Part shown: one piece after another, positions 25,016-34,010 of the stretch | How positions within the stretch are numbered: the first letter of the stretch is position 1 | Layout of the letters: the number at the start of each line of letters is the position of its first letter | Source of the DNA: an uncultured Prevotella sp. | GTDB lineage: Bacteria; Bacteroidota; Bacteroidia; Bacteroidales; Bacteroidaceae | Length of the DNA stretch: 63,108 nt | NCBI GenBank assembly: GCA_945869265.1 | Contig: CAMBOI010000015.1 | Span: 1-63,108, forward strand | Reading direction: 5' to 3' | The notes under the pieces: model-generated | Seen by the model: only the letters and a program-made list of their open reading frames with translations | What the model was told of the DNA's origin: nothing | Database searches by the model: none | Program-made: the position numbers and the translations under genes

Positions 25016-26452
25016 ATGAAAGGACTTTTTTCTTTGATATTAATATTGGGTGGCATAACCTATTCGCTTGATGCCGACGCCCAAAAAGCCCTGTCGTTGG
25101 ACAGTTGCCGCTCGATGGCACTGCGTAACAACAGGCAGATGGGTGTGGCCCGTGTCAAGCGCGAGATGGCACGCAATATGAGGAAGTCGGCGCGCACCAA
25201 ATATCTGCCACAGATAAATGCCTCAGGAGCGTATATATATACGAGCAAGCAGGTGTCCATCCTTAGCGACGAGCAGAAGCAGGCCCTTGGCAATATGGGC
25301 ACTGCTGCAGGACAGGTGTTCGCACAGATGGGACTTCCTAATACCGATGTGCTTGCCGGTATGCTCAATGGTGTGGGAAGCGGTATCGTCGATGCATTCC
25401 ACACCGACAACCGCAATATGTTTGCGGCTTCGTTGATGCTCACCCAACCCGTGTTCATGGGAGGAAGTATCATCGCCATGAACAAGATGGCAGATTTGGG
25501 TGAGGATATGGCAGCCAACCAAGCAGAAGCCACCACTCAGGCTACGCTATATAGTATCGACAATGCCTATTGGACAGTGGTGTCGCTCAAGCATAAGAAA
25601 AGACTGGCTGAGAGCTATCTCAACCTAGTAAAAAAACTCGACGGAGATGTCGGCAAGATGATTCGCGAGGGTGTGGCGACTCGTGCCGACGGACTCAAGG
25701 TGAGCGTCAAGGTGAACGAGGCCGAGATGACACTCACACAGGTGAAAGACGGATTGGCATTGGCAAAGATGCTCTTGTGCCAACTCTGTGGAATCGATGT
25801 CAACAAGGATATCACCCTTGCTGACGAGGATAATGACCATTTGGCTACCGAGATTGACGCTATTACAGCCGACATCGCTAGTCAGGAGAAAACAGCAGGT
25901 GATAATCGTCCCGAACTGAAGATGCTGCAGAACGCAGTGGATATCAGTAAGCAGGCTGTCAATGTAGCCAAGGCGGGACATATGCCCAAGGTGATGCTCA
26001 CCGGTGGATACACTGCCACCAATCCCAACGTATATAACGGATTCCAACGCAGTTTTGCCGGTGTATGGAACGTGGGGGTGATGGTGACAGTGCCTGTGTG
26101 GAATTGGAACGACGTCACATATAAGGTGCGTGCTGCCAAGAATCAGATGGTTATTGCCTCGCTCGAACTCAATGATGTGCGCGAGAAGATTGACCTGCAG
26201 GTGAACCAATGCAACTTCAAGGTGAACGAAGCTGCCAAGAAACTGCGCCTTGCAACTGCAAGTACAGCCAGAGCCGAGGAAAATCTCAGATGCGCCAACT
26301 TGGGATTCCGTGAGGGAGTGATGCTGTCAACCGACGTGATGGAGGCACAGACGGCATGGCTTCAGGCGCAGTCGCAGAAGATTGATGCAGAAATAGATGT
26401 TAAACTGAGCCAGGTGAACCTGCAGAAGGCACTTGGCACATTACATGAATAA
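25016..26452 (+). CDS. TolC-family outer-membrane efflux protein
   Basis: A 478-residue outer-membrane channel with a signal peptide (MKGLFSLILILGGITYSLDADAQ). Two internally similar halves with the family segments LDSCRSMALRNNRQMGVAR, YLPQINASGAYIY, EGVATRADGLKVSVKVNEAEM and LSTDVMEAQTAWLQAQ. I moved the start to ATG 25016, since the upstream codons come from an AATTAGGG-type repeat. Operon with HlyD (5-base gap) and the ABC-2 permeases indicates export of a lipophilic compound across both membranes. Confidence 0.9.
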   Translation: MKGLFSLILILGGITYSLDADAQKALSLDSCRSMALRNNRQMGVARVKREMARNMRKSARTKYLPQINASGAYIYTSKQVSILSDEQKQALGNMGTAAGQVFAQMGLPNTDVLAGMLNGVGSGIVDAFHTDNRNMFAASLMLTQPVFMGGSIIAMNKMADLGEDMAANQAEATTQATLYSIDNAYWTVVSLKHKKRLAESYLNLVKKLDGDVGKMIREGVATRADGLKVSVKVNEAEMTLTQVKDGLALAKMLLCQLCGIDVNKDITLADEDNDHLATEIDAITADIASQEKTAGDNRPELKMLQNAVDISKQAVNVAKAGHMPKVMLTGGYTATNPNVYNGFQRSFAGVWNVGVMVTVPVWNWNDVTYKVRAAKNQMVIASLELNDVREKIDLQVNQCNFKVNEAAKKLRLATASTARAEENLRCANLGFREGVMLSTDVMEAQTAWLQAQSQKIDAEIDVKLSQVNLQKALGTLHE

Positions 26453-26457
26453 AGATT

Positions 26458-27444
26458 ATGTCAGAAAAAGCACAACATAAGAATATCCTGTTGGCTGCTG
26501 CTGCTTTTACGGCAGTGGTGGTTATCGTCGGACTTATCGGTTATCTCACCTTGGGTCCGAAGGAGGAAGTGATACAGGGACAAGTGGAAGTGAATGAATA
26601 CCGTGTGTCGAGCAAGGTGCCGGGACGCATCCTTGAGATTAGAGTTAAGGAGGGCGACTATGTCAAGGCTGGCGACACACTCGTCATTATCGACGCCCCC
26701 GAGGTGATGGCAAAGCAGACACAGGCTGAGAGTGCGCAGAATGCCGCTTCGGCGATGGACGAGATGGCAAAGGCTGGAGCGCGCCAGGAGCAGATACGTG
26801 GTGCCTTCGAGGTGCTGCAGCAAACAAAAGCCGGACTCGAGATTGCCGAGAAATCATATAATCGTGTGCAGCGACTCTTCGACGAGGGGGTGATGAGCGA
26901 GCAGAAACGCGATGAGGCCTATGCCAACTACAAGGCGATGGAGGCGCAGGTGAAAGCTGCACAGAGCCAATACGACATGGCACGCAATGGAGCACGACGC
27001 GAGGAGAAACTGGCTGCTGCTGCCCAAGTGGCGAGAGCCAAGGGTGCAGTGGCAGAGGTAAACTCCTATGTTCACGAGATGGTGCAGGTGGCAACACACG
27101 ATGGTGAGGTGAGCGAGATATTCCCCGAGGTGGGTGAACTCGTAGGCACTGGCAGTCCGATAATGACTATATCATTGATGAATGACCTTTGGGCATCGTT
27201 CAATGTGCGCGAGGACCAACTTGGAGATATGTCAGTGGGCAAGACCATCCACACCTTCGTGCCTGCATTCAACAAGAATCTCGATTTCAAGGTGTATTAC
27301 ATGAAGGACCAGGGCAGCTATGCCACATGGAAGGCTACAAAGGCAAACGGACAGTATGACCTCAAGACTTTCGAGGTGAAGGCACGCCCTGTGGAAAAGC
27401 TCGATGGACTGCGTCCGGGGATGAGCGTGATAATTAAAAATTAG
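26458..27444 (+). CDS. HlyD-family periplasmic adaptor
   Basis: A 328-residue membrane fusion protein with one N-terminal transmembrane helix (about 10-31). Then come the first lipoyl half (RVSSKVPGRILEIRVKEGDYVKAGDTL), a long coiled-coil hairpin (about 75-200, Ala- and Gln-rich) and the second lipoyl half (ATHDGEVSEIFPEVGELVGTGSP). It bridges inner-membrane permeases to the TolC encoded just upstream. After its stop a 50-base TTAGGAA repeat precedes the first permease. Confidence 0.9.
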   Translation: MSEKAQHKNILLAAAAFTAVVVIVGLIGYLTLGPKEEVIQGQVEVNEYRVSSKVPGRILEIRVKEGDYVKAGDTLVIIDAPEVMAKQTQAESAQNAASAMDEMAKAGARQEQIRGAFEVLQQTKAGLEIAEKSYNRVQRLFDEGVMSEQKRDEAYANYKAMEAQVKAAQSQYDMARNGARREEKLAAAAQVARAKGAVAEVNSYVHEMVQVATHDGEVSEIFPEVGELVGTGSPIMTISLMNDLWASFNVREDQLGDMSVGKTIHTFVPAFNKNLDFKVYYMKDQGSYATWKATKANGQYDLKTFEVKARPVEKLDGLRPGMSVIIKN

Positions 27445-27495
27445 GAATTAGGAATTAGGGATTAGGAATTAGGGATTAGGAATTAGGGATTAGGA
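27443..27495 (+). repeat. TTAGGAATTAGGGA short tandem repeat in operon spacer
   Basis: Seven to eight copies of TTAGGAA/TTAGGGA run from the HlyD stop codon right up to the permease start codon at 27496. The same unit occurs inside tamB (43455-43545). Confidence 0.9.
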
Positions 27496-28647
27496 ATGTG
27501 GGAGATTATTAAGCGCGAATTGGGATTTATGCGCCACAATGGACTTTATATCGCCTGTTTGGTGGCGTTCCCCCTGTTGGTGATGATATTTTTCACCACA
27601 CTGATGGGGGCGGGACAACCAGCGGATATGCCCGTGGGTGTTGTCGATCTCGATAATTCGTCGATGTCGCGCAAGGTGGTGCGCTCTCTCGATGCCTTCC
27701 AGAACACTCATGTCGAGGCGCGATATACCGATGTGGCTGCCGCACGCGAGGCTCTGCAGCGTGGAGAGATATATGCCTTTATATATTTCCCGCGTGATTG
27801 TTCTGCCAATATGTTGGCAGGTCGCCAACCGGGTATCTCCTTCTATTACACCATGTCGTTCCTCTCGGCTGGTTCGCTGCTTATGAGCGACCTCAAGACT
27901 ATCGCCACTCTCGGATATGCAGGTGTGGCGCAAGCCAAACTCAAGGCTATGGGAGTGCCGGAGAGTCAGATAATGCCGCTGCTCCAACCCATAAAGGTGG
28001 AACTGCATCGCATAGGCAATCCCCACACCGACTACAATGCCTATCTCTCGCCGATGCTCGTGCCGGGAGTGATGTTCCTCTTCATCTTCATCTTCACTGC
28101 CTATTCCATAGGTTGCGAACTGAAATTTCAGCGTTCTCACCAGTGGCTCGAAAAGGCCAACGGAAACATCCTCTTAGCCCTTGCAGGCAAGATGTTGCCG
28201 CAGACCATATTGAGTATGCTGATGATGATAGGCTACCTTATATATATATACGGCGTGATGGGATTTCCTCACCAAGGTGGATGGCACGTCATCCTCTTGC
28301 TTGGAGTTCTGTCGGTATTGGCGGCAGAGGGTTTCGGCATCTTTATGTTCTCGCTGTTGCCTTCTATGCGCATGTCGATGAGCCTATGCTCGTTGTGGGC
28401 GGTACTCAGTTTCTCGATGGTGGGCACCGCGTTCCCCGTGATGGCAATGGATCCCGCCCTTGAGACTCTTGCGTGGCTCTTCCCCTTGCGCCATTATTTT
28501 GTCGTCTATCAGACGTCGATATTCTCAGGCTATCCGCTCTCTTTCTGCTGGATTCATCTTGTGTGCCTGTTGACATTCGTCCTTCTGCCCCTACCGCTGT
28601 TAGGACGACTCAAAAAGGCGATGATGACGTTTAAATATATGGATTAG
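27496..28647 (+). CDS. ABC-2 type permease (YhhJ/YbhR-like)
   Basis: A 383-residue inner-membrane protein with the ABC-2 layout. There is one N-terminal helix (about 20-40), a large periplasmic loop starting MPVGVVDLDNSSMSR with the FIYFPRDCSANM segment, then five C-terminal helices. No ATP-binding domain is fused to it, and none is encoded nearby. It probably pairs with the next gene, two bases downstream, as a heterodimer. Confidence 0.87.
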   Translation: MWEIIKRELGFMRHNGLYIACLVAFPLLVMIFFTTLMGAGQPADMPVGVVDLDNSSMSRKVVRSLDAFQNTHVEARYTDVAAAREALQRGEIYAFIYFPRDCSANMLAGRQPGISFYYTMSFLSAGSLLMSDLKTIATLGYAGVAQAKLKAMGVPESQIMPLLQPIKVELHRIGNPHTDYNAYLSPMLVPGVMFLFIFIFTAYSIGCELKFQRSHQWLEKANGNILLALAGKMLPQTILSMLMMIGYLIYIYGVMGFPHQGGWHVILLLGVLSVLAAEGFGIFMFSLLPSMRMSMSLCSLWAVLSFSMVGTAFPVMAMDPALETLAWLFPLRHYFVVYQTSIFSGYPLSFCWIHLVCLLTFVLLPLPLLGRLKKAMMTFKYMD

Positions 28648-28649
28648 GA

Positions 28650-29747
28650 ATGAGATATTTTTTGCACGAACTAAGGACAGTGTTTAAGGACGAGGGAGTA
28701 CTTATCTTCTTCATCCTTGTGCCGTTGGTGTATCCTTTGTTATATTCGTGGATATACAACAACGAGATTGTGAGGGATGTGCCCGTGGTAGTTGTGGATG
28801 ATTGTCACTCCCAACTGAGTCGCACATTGGCAACTAAGATGGATGCTTCGCCCGATGTGAGAGTGTCTGCCTATGCCCCCAATCTCGACGAGGCGCAACG
28901 CTATATGGCTTCTCAGGATGCATTCGGAATCATATATATCCCCTCGGATTTCGATCGTAAGTTATTCCGCGGCGAACAAGCCACGGTGAGCGTCTATTGC
29001 GATATGAGTCTGCTATTGGCATATAAGGCCATCTATATCACCGCCATGGCAGTTACGGGCGACATGAATGCCGACTTGCAGATGAAGTCGAAGGGCGAAC
29101 CCTTTGCCGAGGTTGCTATCTTCAATCCCGCCCAGGGCTATGGCACGTTTATCCTTCCTGCCGTTCTCATGCTGATTATCCAGCAGACTCTTGCCCTCGG
29201 CATCGGTATGATCACCGGCACCCAGCGCGAGCGCAACCCCCAACGATGCATGTGGACTCGCCAAAGTCCATCCGACTCGTTTCTATCCGTCGTCTTGGGC
29301 AAGTCATTGGCATATTTCATGATATATGCCGTTGTATCGGCCTATCTCACCTGCGTCGTGCCCCGTCTATTCAGTTTTGTTCAGATAGCCCGCCCGTGGG
29401 ATATGGTGCAGTTGCTTGTGCCTTTCATCATCGCTTGCATCTTCTTTTCCATGACAGTCACGAGCATTGTCAGATACCGCGAGAACGTCATTCTCATCGT
29501 GGTGTTTATGTCAGTGCCCCTGATGTTCATCTCCGGACTCTCTTGGCCCCAATCCAATATCTCTTGGTGGTGGCAGTCGGTGTCGTGGCTTTTCCCCTCC
29601 ACCTTCGGCATTCAGGGCTTTGTGCGTCTCAGCGAGATGGGTGCCTCCTTGTCCGACATATTGCCCCATGTTGTGGCATTATGGGTTCAGGCACTGTTCT
29701 ATTTCATCACCACCTGTATTATCTACGGCAGAACTCCGAACAAGTGA
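28650..29747 (+). CDS. ABC-2 type permease (second subunit)
   Basis: A 365-residue paralogue of the preceding permease. Again one N-terminal helix, then the loop VPVVVVDDCHSQLSRTL and FGIIYIPSDFDRKLF, and the C-terminal helices with the PLMFISGLSWPQSNI turn typical of ABC-2 permeases. The start follows the previous stop by two bases. The last 29 bases overlap the opposing methyltransferase gene. The ATPase needed for transport must come from elsewhere, or these act by another means. Confidence 0.87.
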   Translation: MRYFLHELRTVFKDEGVLIFFILVPLVYPLLYSWIYNNEIVRDVPVVVVDDCHSQLSRTLATKMDASPDVRVSAYAPNLDEAQRYMASQDAFGIIYIPSDFDRKLFRGEQATVSVYCDMSLLLAYKAIYITAMAVTGDMNADLQMKSKGEPFAEVAIFNPAQGYGTFILPAVLMLIIQQTLALGIGMITGTQRERNPQRCMWTRQSPSDSFLSVVLGKSLAYFMIYAVVSAYLTCVVPRLFSFVQIARPWDMVQLLVPFIIACIFFSMTVTSIVRYRENVILIVVFMSVPLMFISGLSWPQSNISWWWQSVSWLFPSTFGIQGFVRLSEMGASLSDILPHVVALWVQALFYFITTCIIYGRTPNK

Positions 29748-30462
29748 TAGCAGTGGCAACAGCCACATTCAGGCTTTCTGCGCTCTCCCCTTGTCTGAAT
29801 CGCGGTATGAGTAGTGGTCTTGTCACCATGCGTCTCACCTCCTCACTGATGCCGTTGCCCTCGTTGCCCATGATAATCACTCCCCCCCTTGTGAGTTCTG
29901 ATTGATATATGTCCTTGCCGTCGAGCAGAGTGCCGTATATAGGTATCGCCTCGGGCAGCGATGATAGTAGGGGAGGAAGTGGGCAATACGTCACTCTCAC
30001 CCTTCCCAGACTGCCCATCGTAGCCTGCACCACCTTGGGGTTGTATGCGTCGGCAGTCTCGGGCGAGCAGATTATCGAGTCGATGCCAAACCAATCGGCT
30101 ATTCTTATTATCGTACCGAGGTTGCCGGGGTCCTGCACTCCGTCGAGCATCAGTGTAATCCTGTCGGCATCCACCTCCACCTTTTCCTCCTTGTTCATCT
30201 CAAACACCGCCATCACCTGTTGCGGATGTTGCAGAAAACTCAAACGTCTTAGTTCGTCATCCTCCACGAGATGATATGCCACGTGCGCCTCCATTTTTTC
30301 GCCTCCCTGCCATTCGCGTGTGGCGAAAACGGTGTGCAGGCGGAAGCGCGAAATGAGGTCGCCCACCACCTTAGGTCCTTCGGCTACAAACAAGCCTTCG
30401 CGCTTGCGATTTTTCTTCATCTCAAGCGATTTAATCCATTTTATAGTGTTTTTTCCAATCAT
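29719..30462 (-). CDS. TrmH/SpoU-family RNA 2'-O-methyltransferase
   Basis: A 247-residue SPOUT methyltransferase that should methylate a ribose 2'-OH in tRNA or rRNA. The N-terminal substrate-binding part (KKNRKREGLFVAEGPKVVGDL) is followed by the SPOUT knot motifs LMLDGVQDPGNLGTIIRIADWFGI, GGVIIMGNEGNGIS and the ending SLNVAVATAI. I chose ATG 30462, since upstream in-frame codons overlap the promoter. It shares a short divergent promoter region with tamL. Confidence 0.88.
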   Translation of the reverse strand: MIGKNTIKWIKSLEMKKNRKREGLFVAEGPKVVGDLISRFRLHTVFATREWQGGEKMEAHVAYHLVEDDELRRLSFLQHPQQVMAVFEMNKEEKVEVDADRITLMLDGVQDPGNLGTIIRIADWFGIDSIICSPETADAYNPKVVQATMGSLGRVRVTYCPLPPLLSSLPEAIPIYGTLLDGKDIYQSELTRGGVIIMGNEGNGISEEVRRMVTRPLLIPRFRQGESAESLNVAVATAITCSEFCRR

Positions 30463-30493
30463 TTTTCGAAAAATTATATAATTAGTTCCGAAT

Positions 30494-30528
30494 TTTGCCA
30501 CAAAGTTACAAATAAAGTTTTAACTTTG
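30494..30528 (+). promoter_or_regulatory. Promoter of tamL
   Basis: TAACTTTG at 30521-30528 followed by CA is a clear -7 box. TTTG at 30494-30497 is 23 bases upstream, slightly long. It interleaves with the minus-strand promoter of the methyltransferase gene. Confidence 0.6.
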
Positions 30529-30531
30529 CAA
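30501..30531 (-). promoter_or_regulatory. Promoter of the TrmH-family gene
   Basis: On the minus strand TTG (30529-30531), 20 bases, TAACTTTG (30501-30508). It overlaps the plus-strand tamL promoter, so the two genes may compete for polymerase. Confidence 0.6.
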
Positions 30532-30545
30532 GCGAAAATCGAATA

Positions 30546-32768
30546 ATGTGCATTAAAAGATACATATATATGCTTATTGTGGGCATTTTGCTTGCCTCTT
30601 GCTCGGGAACGAAATTCGTTTCCGACGGGCAGCATATGCTCAATAAGGTGGAGGTGAAAAAGGACGAGGGCTACCCAGATGTCAACATCTCCAAATATAA
30701 GTCGTATGTGCGTCAGCGAGGCAATCAGCGATGGTTCTCCGCGCTCAAGGTGCCCCTTGGCATCTACTCGCTCGCAGGTCGCGACACCACCAAATGGCTC
30801 AACCGCACCCTCCAGTCGATGGGCGAGGCTCCCGTGCTGTTCGACACGCTCAAGGCACAGCAGAGCTGCAACGACCTTGCCGCCTTGCTTCGCAATGAGG
30901 GCTACCTCGGCGGCATGGTTGAGATGTATCTCACTCCCAAGAAGAAGAAGGTGGTGAATGCCACCTACGTCCTCCACCCCGGAGTGGCTTACGTGGTCAA
31001 TCACGTTGATTACAACATCCAGGATGCAGCCATCGACAGTGTGCTGCGCAAGGGGCGTGTTCTCGGCACAGGCGCGCTCAAGGCAGGCGAACAGTTCAAT
31101 GTCTCCAACCTCGACGGCGAGCGCAAGCGCATCACCGAGTATCTCGTCAATAGGGGCTACTATCGTTTCAACAAGGACTACATCACCTTCAGGGCCGACA
31201 CCGTGGCTGGCGTGCCCAAGGTGGATCTCACATTGGTGCTCCATCCTTTCCCCGTCTCGCGCGACAGCATTGGGGCGCACCCCGTATATACCGTCCGCAA
31301 CGTCAACTACAAGAGTGGCGACCCCGAGGACGACAGGATACCCTTCAGGACGTCGGTGCTTCGCAGTAACACCTTCATCACTTCGGGCCAACCCTATTCC
31401 GCCAAGGACCTGCAGACTACCTACAACCGCTTCGGACGTCTTCAGGCCATCAAATACACCAACATCTCCTTTGTCGAGGACGAGGCTGCCAAAGAGCTCG
31501 ACTGCAACATCCAGCTCACCGCCAACAAGCCACACTCCATCAGTTTCCAACCCGAAGGCACCAACACCGCCGGCGACCTCGGTGCGGCTGCCTCGCTCAC
31601 CTATCAGCACCGCAACGTGTTCAGGGGAAGCGAACTGCTTAGTCTCGAACTGCGTGGTGCCTACGAGAATATCAAGGGACTTGAAGGTTATAGCAACGAG
31701 GATTTCCTCGAATACAGTGTAGAGGCCAAACTGCAGTTTCCGCGATTCATCGCGCCCTTCGTACCCCGTCCCTTTATCAAGAGCACACAGTCGTCCTCCG
31801 AGCTCTCGCTGATGTACGACCTTCAGAACCGACCCGAATATCACCGCCGAGTCCTCTCCTTGGCATGGAAGTATAAGTGGAACTACACCAACCATCACGA
31901 CCGCTATTGGATTGACCTGCTCGACCTCAACTACGTCTTTATGCCGTGGATATCCGACACCTTCCGTCACGACTATCTTGAGGACGACACCAACCGCAAT
32001 GCCATCCTCCGCTACAACTACGAGAACCTCTTCATCATGAAGTTCGGATTAGGATGGGCATATAATAATGGCACCCATGCCATCAAGTTGGCATTCGAGA
32101 CTGCAGGCAATCTTCTCGACCTCTTTGCCAACTCGTTTAGCGTGGGCAAGAAGGAGGAGGGATACACCAAGATATTTGACATCGCCTACGCGCAATACGT
32201 CAAGGCCGATATGGAATATACCAAGTATATCCGTTTCGACTATGACAACCAACTCGTCTTCCATGCCGGTTTGGGCATTGCCTATCCCTATGGCAACAGC
32301 ACAATCCTGCCCTTCGAGAAGAGATATTTCTCGGGAGGAGCCAACAGTGTGCGAGGCTGGTCGGTGAGAGGACTAGGTCCCGGACGCTTTGCAGGCAAAG
32401 ACGGCAAGATCGACTTCATCAACCAGACGGGAGACATGAAACTCGACCTCAACCTCGAATACAGGGCACAACTGTTTTGGAAATTCACCGGAGCCCTGTT
32501 TGTCGATGCGGGCAACATCTGGACATTGCGCAACTATGCCGACCAGCCCGGCGGACAGTTCCGCTTCTCCAATATCCTCAAGGAGATGGCAGTGGCCTAT
32601 GGATTGGGCCTACGTCTCAACTTCGACTTCTTCATCCTTCGCTTCGATTTCGGTATGAAGGCAGTCAATCCCGCCTATAAGGACCAGGGTTCCACCCACT
32701 ATCCCATAGTCCACCCCCGACTCAGTCGCGACCTCACCTTCCATTTTGCCGTCGGCCTGCCCTTCTAA
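30546..32768 (+). CDS. tamL: TamL: lipidated TamA/BamA-type outer-membrane protein
   Basis: A 740-residue Omp85 protein with a lipoprotein signal (LIVGILLASC, Cys near 19), the hallmark of the Bacteroidetes TamL group. Residues of about 30-360 hold POTRA-like repeats (FVSDGQHMLNKVEV, YVVNHVDYNIQD, YTVRNVNYKS). From about 365 comes the 16-strand barrel (SLTYQHRNVFRGSELLSLELRGAYE). Near the end, YFSGGANSVRGWSVRGLGPG contains the VRGW-type substrate loop of Omp85 proteins. It probably works with TamB (42450-46874) to insert outer-membrane proteins or move lipids. Confidence 0.87.
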   Translation: MCIKRYIYMLIVGILLASCSGTKFVSDGQHMLNKVEVKKDEGYPDVNISKYKSYVRQRGNQRWFSALKVPLGIYSLAGRDTTKWLNRTLQSMGEAPVLFDTLKAQQSCNDLAALLRNEGYLGGMVEMYLTPKKKKVVNATYVLHPGVAYVVNHVDYNIQDAAIDSVLRKGRVLGTGALKAGEQFNVSNLDGERKRITEYLVNRGYYRFNKDYITFRADTVAGVPKVDLTLVLHPFPVSRDSIGAHPVYTVRNVNYKSGDPEDDRIPFRTSVLRSNTFITSGQPYSAKDLQTTYNRFGRLQAIKYTNISFVEDEAAKELDCNIQLTANKPHSISFQPEGTNTAGDLGAAASLTYQHRNVFRGSELLSLELRGAYENIKGLEGYSNEDFLEYSVEAKLQFPRFIAPFVPRPFIKSTQSSSELSLMYDLQNRPEYHRRVLSLAWKYKWNYTNHHDRYWIDLLDLNYVFMPWISDTFRHDYLEDDTNRNAILRYNYENLFIMKFGLGWAYNNGTHAIKLAFETAGNLLDLFANSFSVGKKEEGYTKIFDIAYAQYVKADMEYTKYIRFDYDNQLVFHAGLGIAYPYGNSTILPFEKRYFSGGANSVRGWSVRGLGPGRFAGKDGKIDFINQTGDMKLDLNLEYRAQLFWKFTGALFVDAGNIWTLRNYADQPGGQFRFSNILKEMAVAYGLGLRLNFDFFILRFDFGMKAVNPAYKDQGSTHYPIVHPRLSRDLTFHFAVGLPF

Positions 32769-32840
32769 GGGTCTAAGGGTGTTCATAATTGTTAAACTCT
32801 ATTTAATAACGACAAACCTTTGCAAACGTATTGCAATTAA

Positions 32841-32872
32841 TTTGGTAATAAGCGGATTTTTTGCTACTTTTG
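32841..32872 (+). promoter_or_regulatory. Promoter of the WalJ-like hydrolase gene
   Basis: TTTG at 32841-32844, 20 bases, TACTTTTG at 32865-32872 followed by CACC, about 19 bases before the start codon. Confidence 0.75.
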
Positions 32873-32890
32873 CACCAAATAAAACAAGAA

Positions 32891-33694
32891 ATGCTAAAAT
32901 TTATATCTTTTGGTAGTGGTAGTAGTGGTAATAGCTACTACCTTTTTACCGACACCGACGGACTGCTGATTGATGCCGGAGTGGGAATACGCGCTATGAA
33001 GAAGTATTTCCGCGACTATGGCATCAATATGTCTATGGTGCACAACATACTTATCACCCACGACCATGCCGACCATGTAAAATGTGTTGGCAGCATAAGT
33101 CACGATTTCAATATCCCCGTATATACCACCGCAGAGGTCCACAAGGGTATAGTGCGCAATTATTGCGTTCAGCGCAAGGTGAGTGTTGATCTTGTCAACG
33201 AGGTTGAGAAGGGAGTCACTTATCAGGTGGGCGAGTTTAAGGTTACGCCTTTCGGAGTGCCCCACGACAGTGCCGACAATGTGGGTTATGAGATAGAGCA
33301 CGACGGCATCACCTTCTGCATTGTCACCGACGCGGGCGAGATTACCTCCGAGATAAAGCCCCATATTTCCAATGCCGACTATCTTGTCATCGAGGCAAAC
33401 CACGACGAGGAGATGCTCAAGAACGGTCCTTATCCCGCACATCTTAAGAAAAGGATAATGGATATGACGGGCCATCTCAGCAACAAGGATTGCGGTATAG
33501 CCCTTGCCGAGAACATGACAGAGCGTCTTAAGCATGTGTGGCTCTGCCATCTGAGTGAGGAAAACAATCATCCCGAGCTCGCCCGCAAAACCGTTGAGAC
33601 CATCCTTCGTGGGTATGGCATCATCGTGGGCAAGGACTTAGATCTCGAAGTCTTGAAGCGCAAGACACCCACGGGATGGTTTGAATTAAAATAA
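32891..33694 (+). CDS. Metallo-beta-lactamase fold hydrolase (WalJ/YycJ-like)
   Basis: A 267-residue soluble protein. FISFGSGSSGNSYYL is the usual N-terminal strand-loop. ITHDHADHVKCV gives the metal-binding HxHxDH motif, SDAD-like VTDAGEI and LVIEANHDEEML follow, and a late His lies in WLCHLSEENNHPE. This matches the YycJ/WalJ group, reported as 5'-exonuclease-like in Firmicutes; its role here is not known. I chose ATG 32891, right after the promoter. Confidence 0.88.
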   Translation: MLKFISFGSGSSGNSYYLFTDTDGLLIDAGVGIRAMKKYFRDYGINMSMVHNILITHDHADHVKCVGSISHDFNIPVYTTAEVHKGIVRNYCVQRKVSVDLVNEVEKGVTYQVGEFKVTPFGVPHDSADNVGYEIEHDGITFCIVTDAGEITSEIKPHISNADYLVIEANHDEEMLKNGPYPAHLKKRIMDMTGHLSNKDCGIALAENMTERLKHVWLCHLSEENNHPELARKTVETILRGYGIIVGKDLDLEVLKRKTPTGWFELK

Positions 33695-33713
33695 TATTTA
33701 GGCACGGAGATGA

Positions 33714-33940
33714 TTTTTTAGGCACGGATGGACACGGCTTTTAAAAAAGACACGGCTGGGCTGCGCGATGGAAATGGCTTAATTTGCATTAAGGCTATAC
33801 TAAAGTATAGACACGGCTCGTTACCGCAGAGCAAACTAAGCCGTGAACTTGCGCCAGCAAGCCGTAATTACGAAGTGCCGTGGATATATCAATGCGGAGC
33901 CAAGCCGTGCCTTTTAAAAAAAGCAGTGTCTTTCCGTGCC
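33714..33940 (-). repeat. Long dispersed repeat, copy 2 (inverted)
   Basis: Reverse complement of this stretch matches 7211-7437 with about ten differences in the best 195 bases. It occupies most of the 316-base gap between the WalJ-like and helicase genes. It contains no gene. A partial extra copy of the TTTAGGCACGGA end lies at 33698-33709. Confidence 0.85.
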
Positions 33941-33950
33941 AAAATAAAAA

Positions 33951-34002
33951 AATCTGTGATAATCCAATAAAAAATATATCTGTGATAATCTGTGGATAAA
34001 AA
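33951..34002 (+). repeat. AATCTGTG-type repeat array in the helicase leader
   Basis: Two array units (AATCTGTGATAATCC and ATCTGTGATAATCTGTGGAT) followed by A-rich DNA, ending eight bases before the helicase ATG. No separate promoter of the usual type is visible downstream of the long repeat. Confidence 0.8.
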
Positions 34003-34010
34003 AGAAGCTT

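Noticed and set aside
27443..27495. Possible telomere-like or replication-origin iterons
   Set aside because: The repeat is one of many similar spacer arrays, with no replication gene or DnaA-box cluster nearby.
30474..31970. Long open frame of 498 codons on the minus strand
   Set aside because: It lies fully opposite tamL and has no family features. It arises from codon bias in the real gene.
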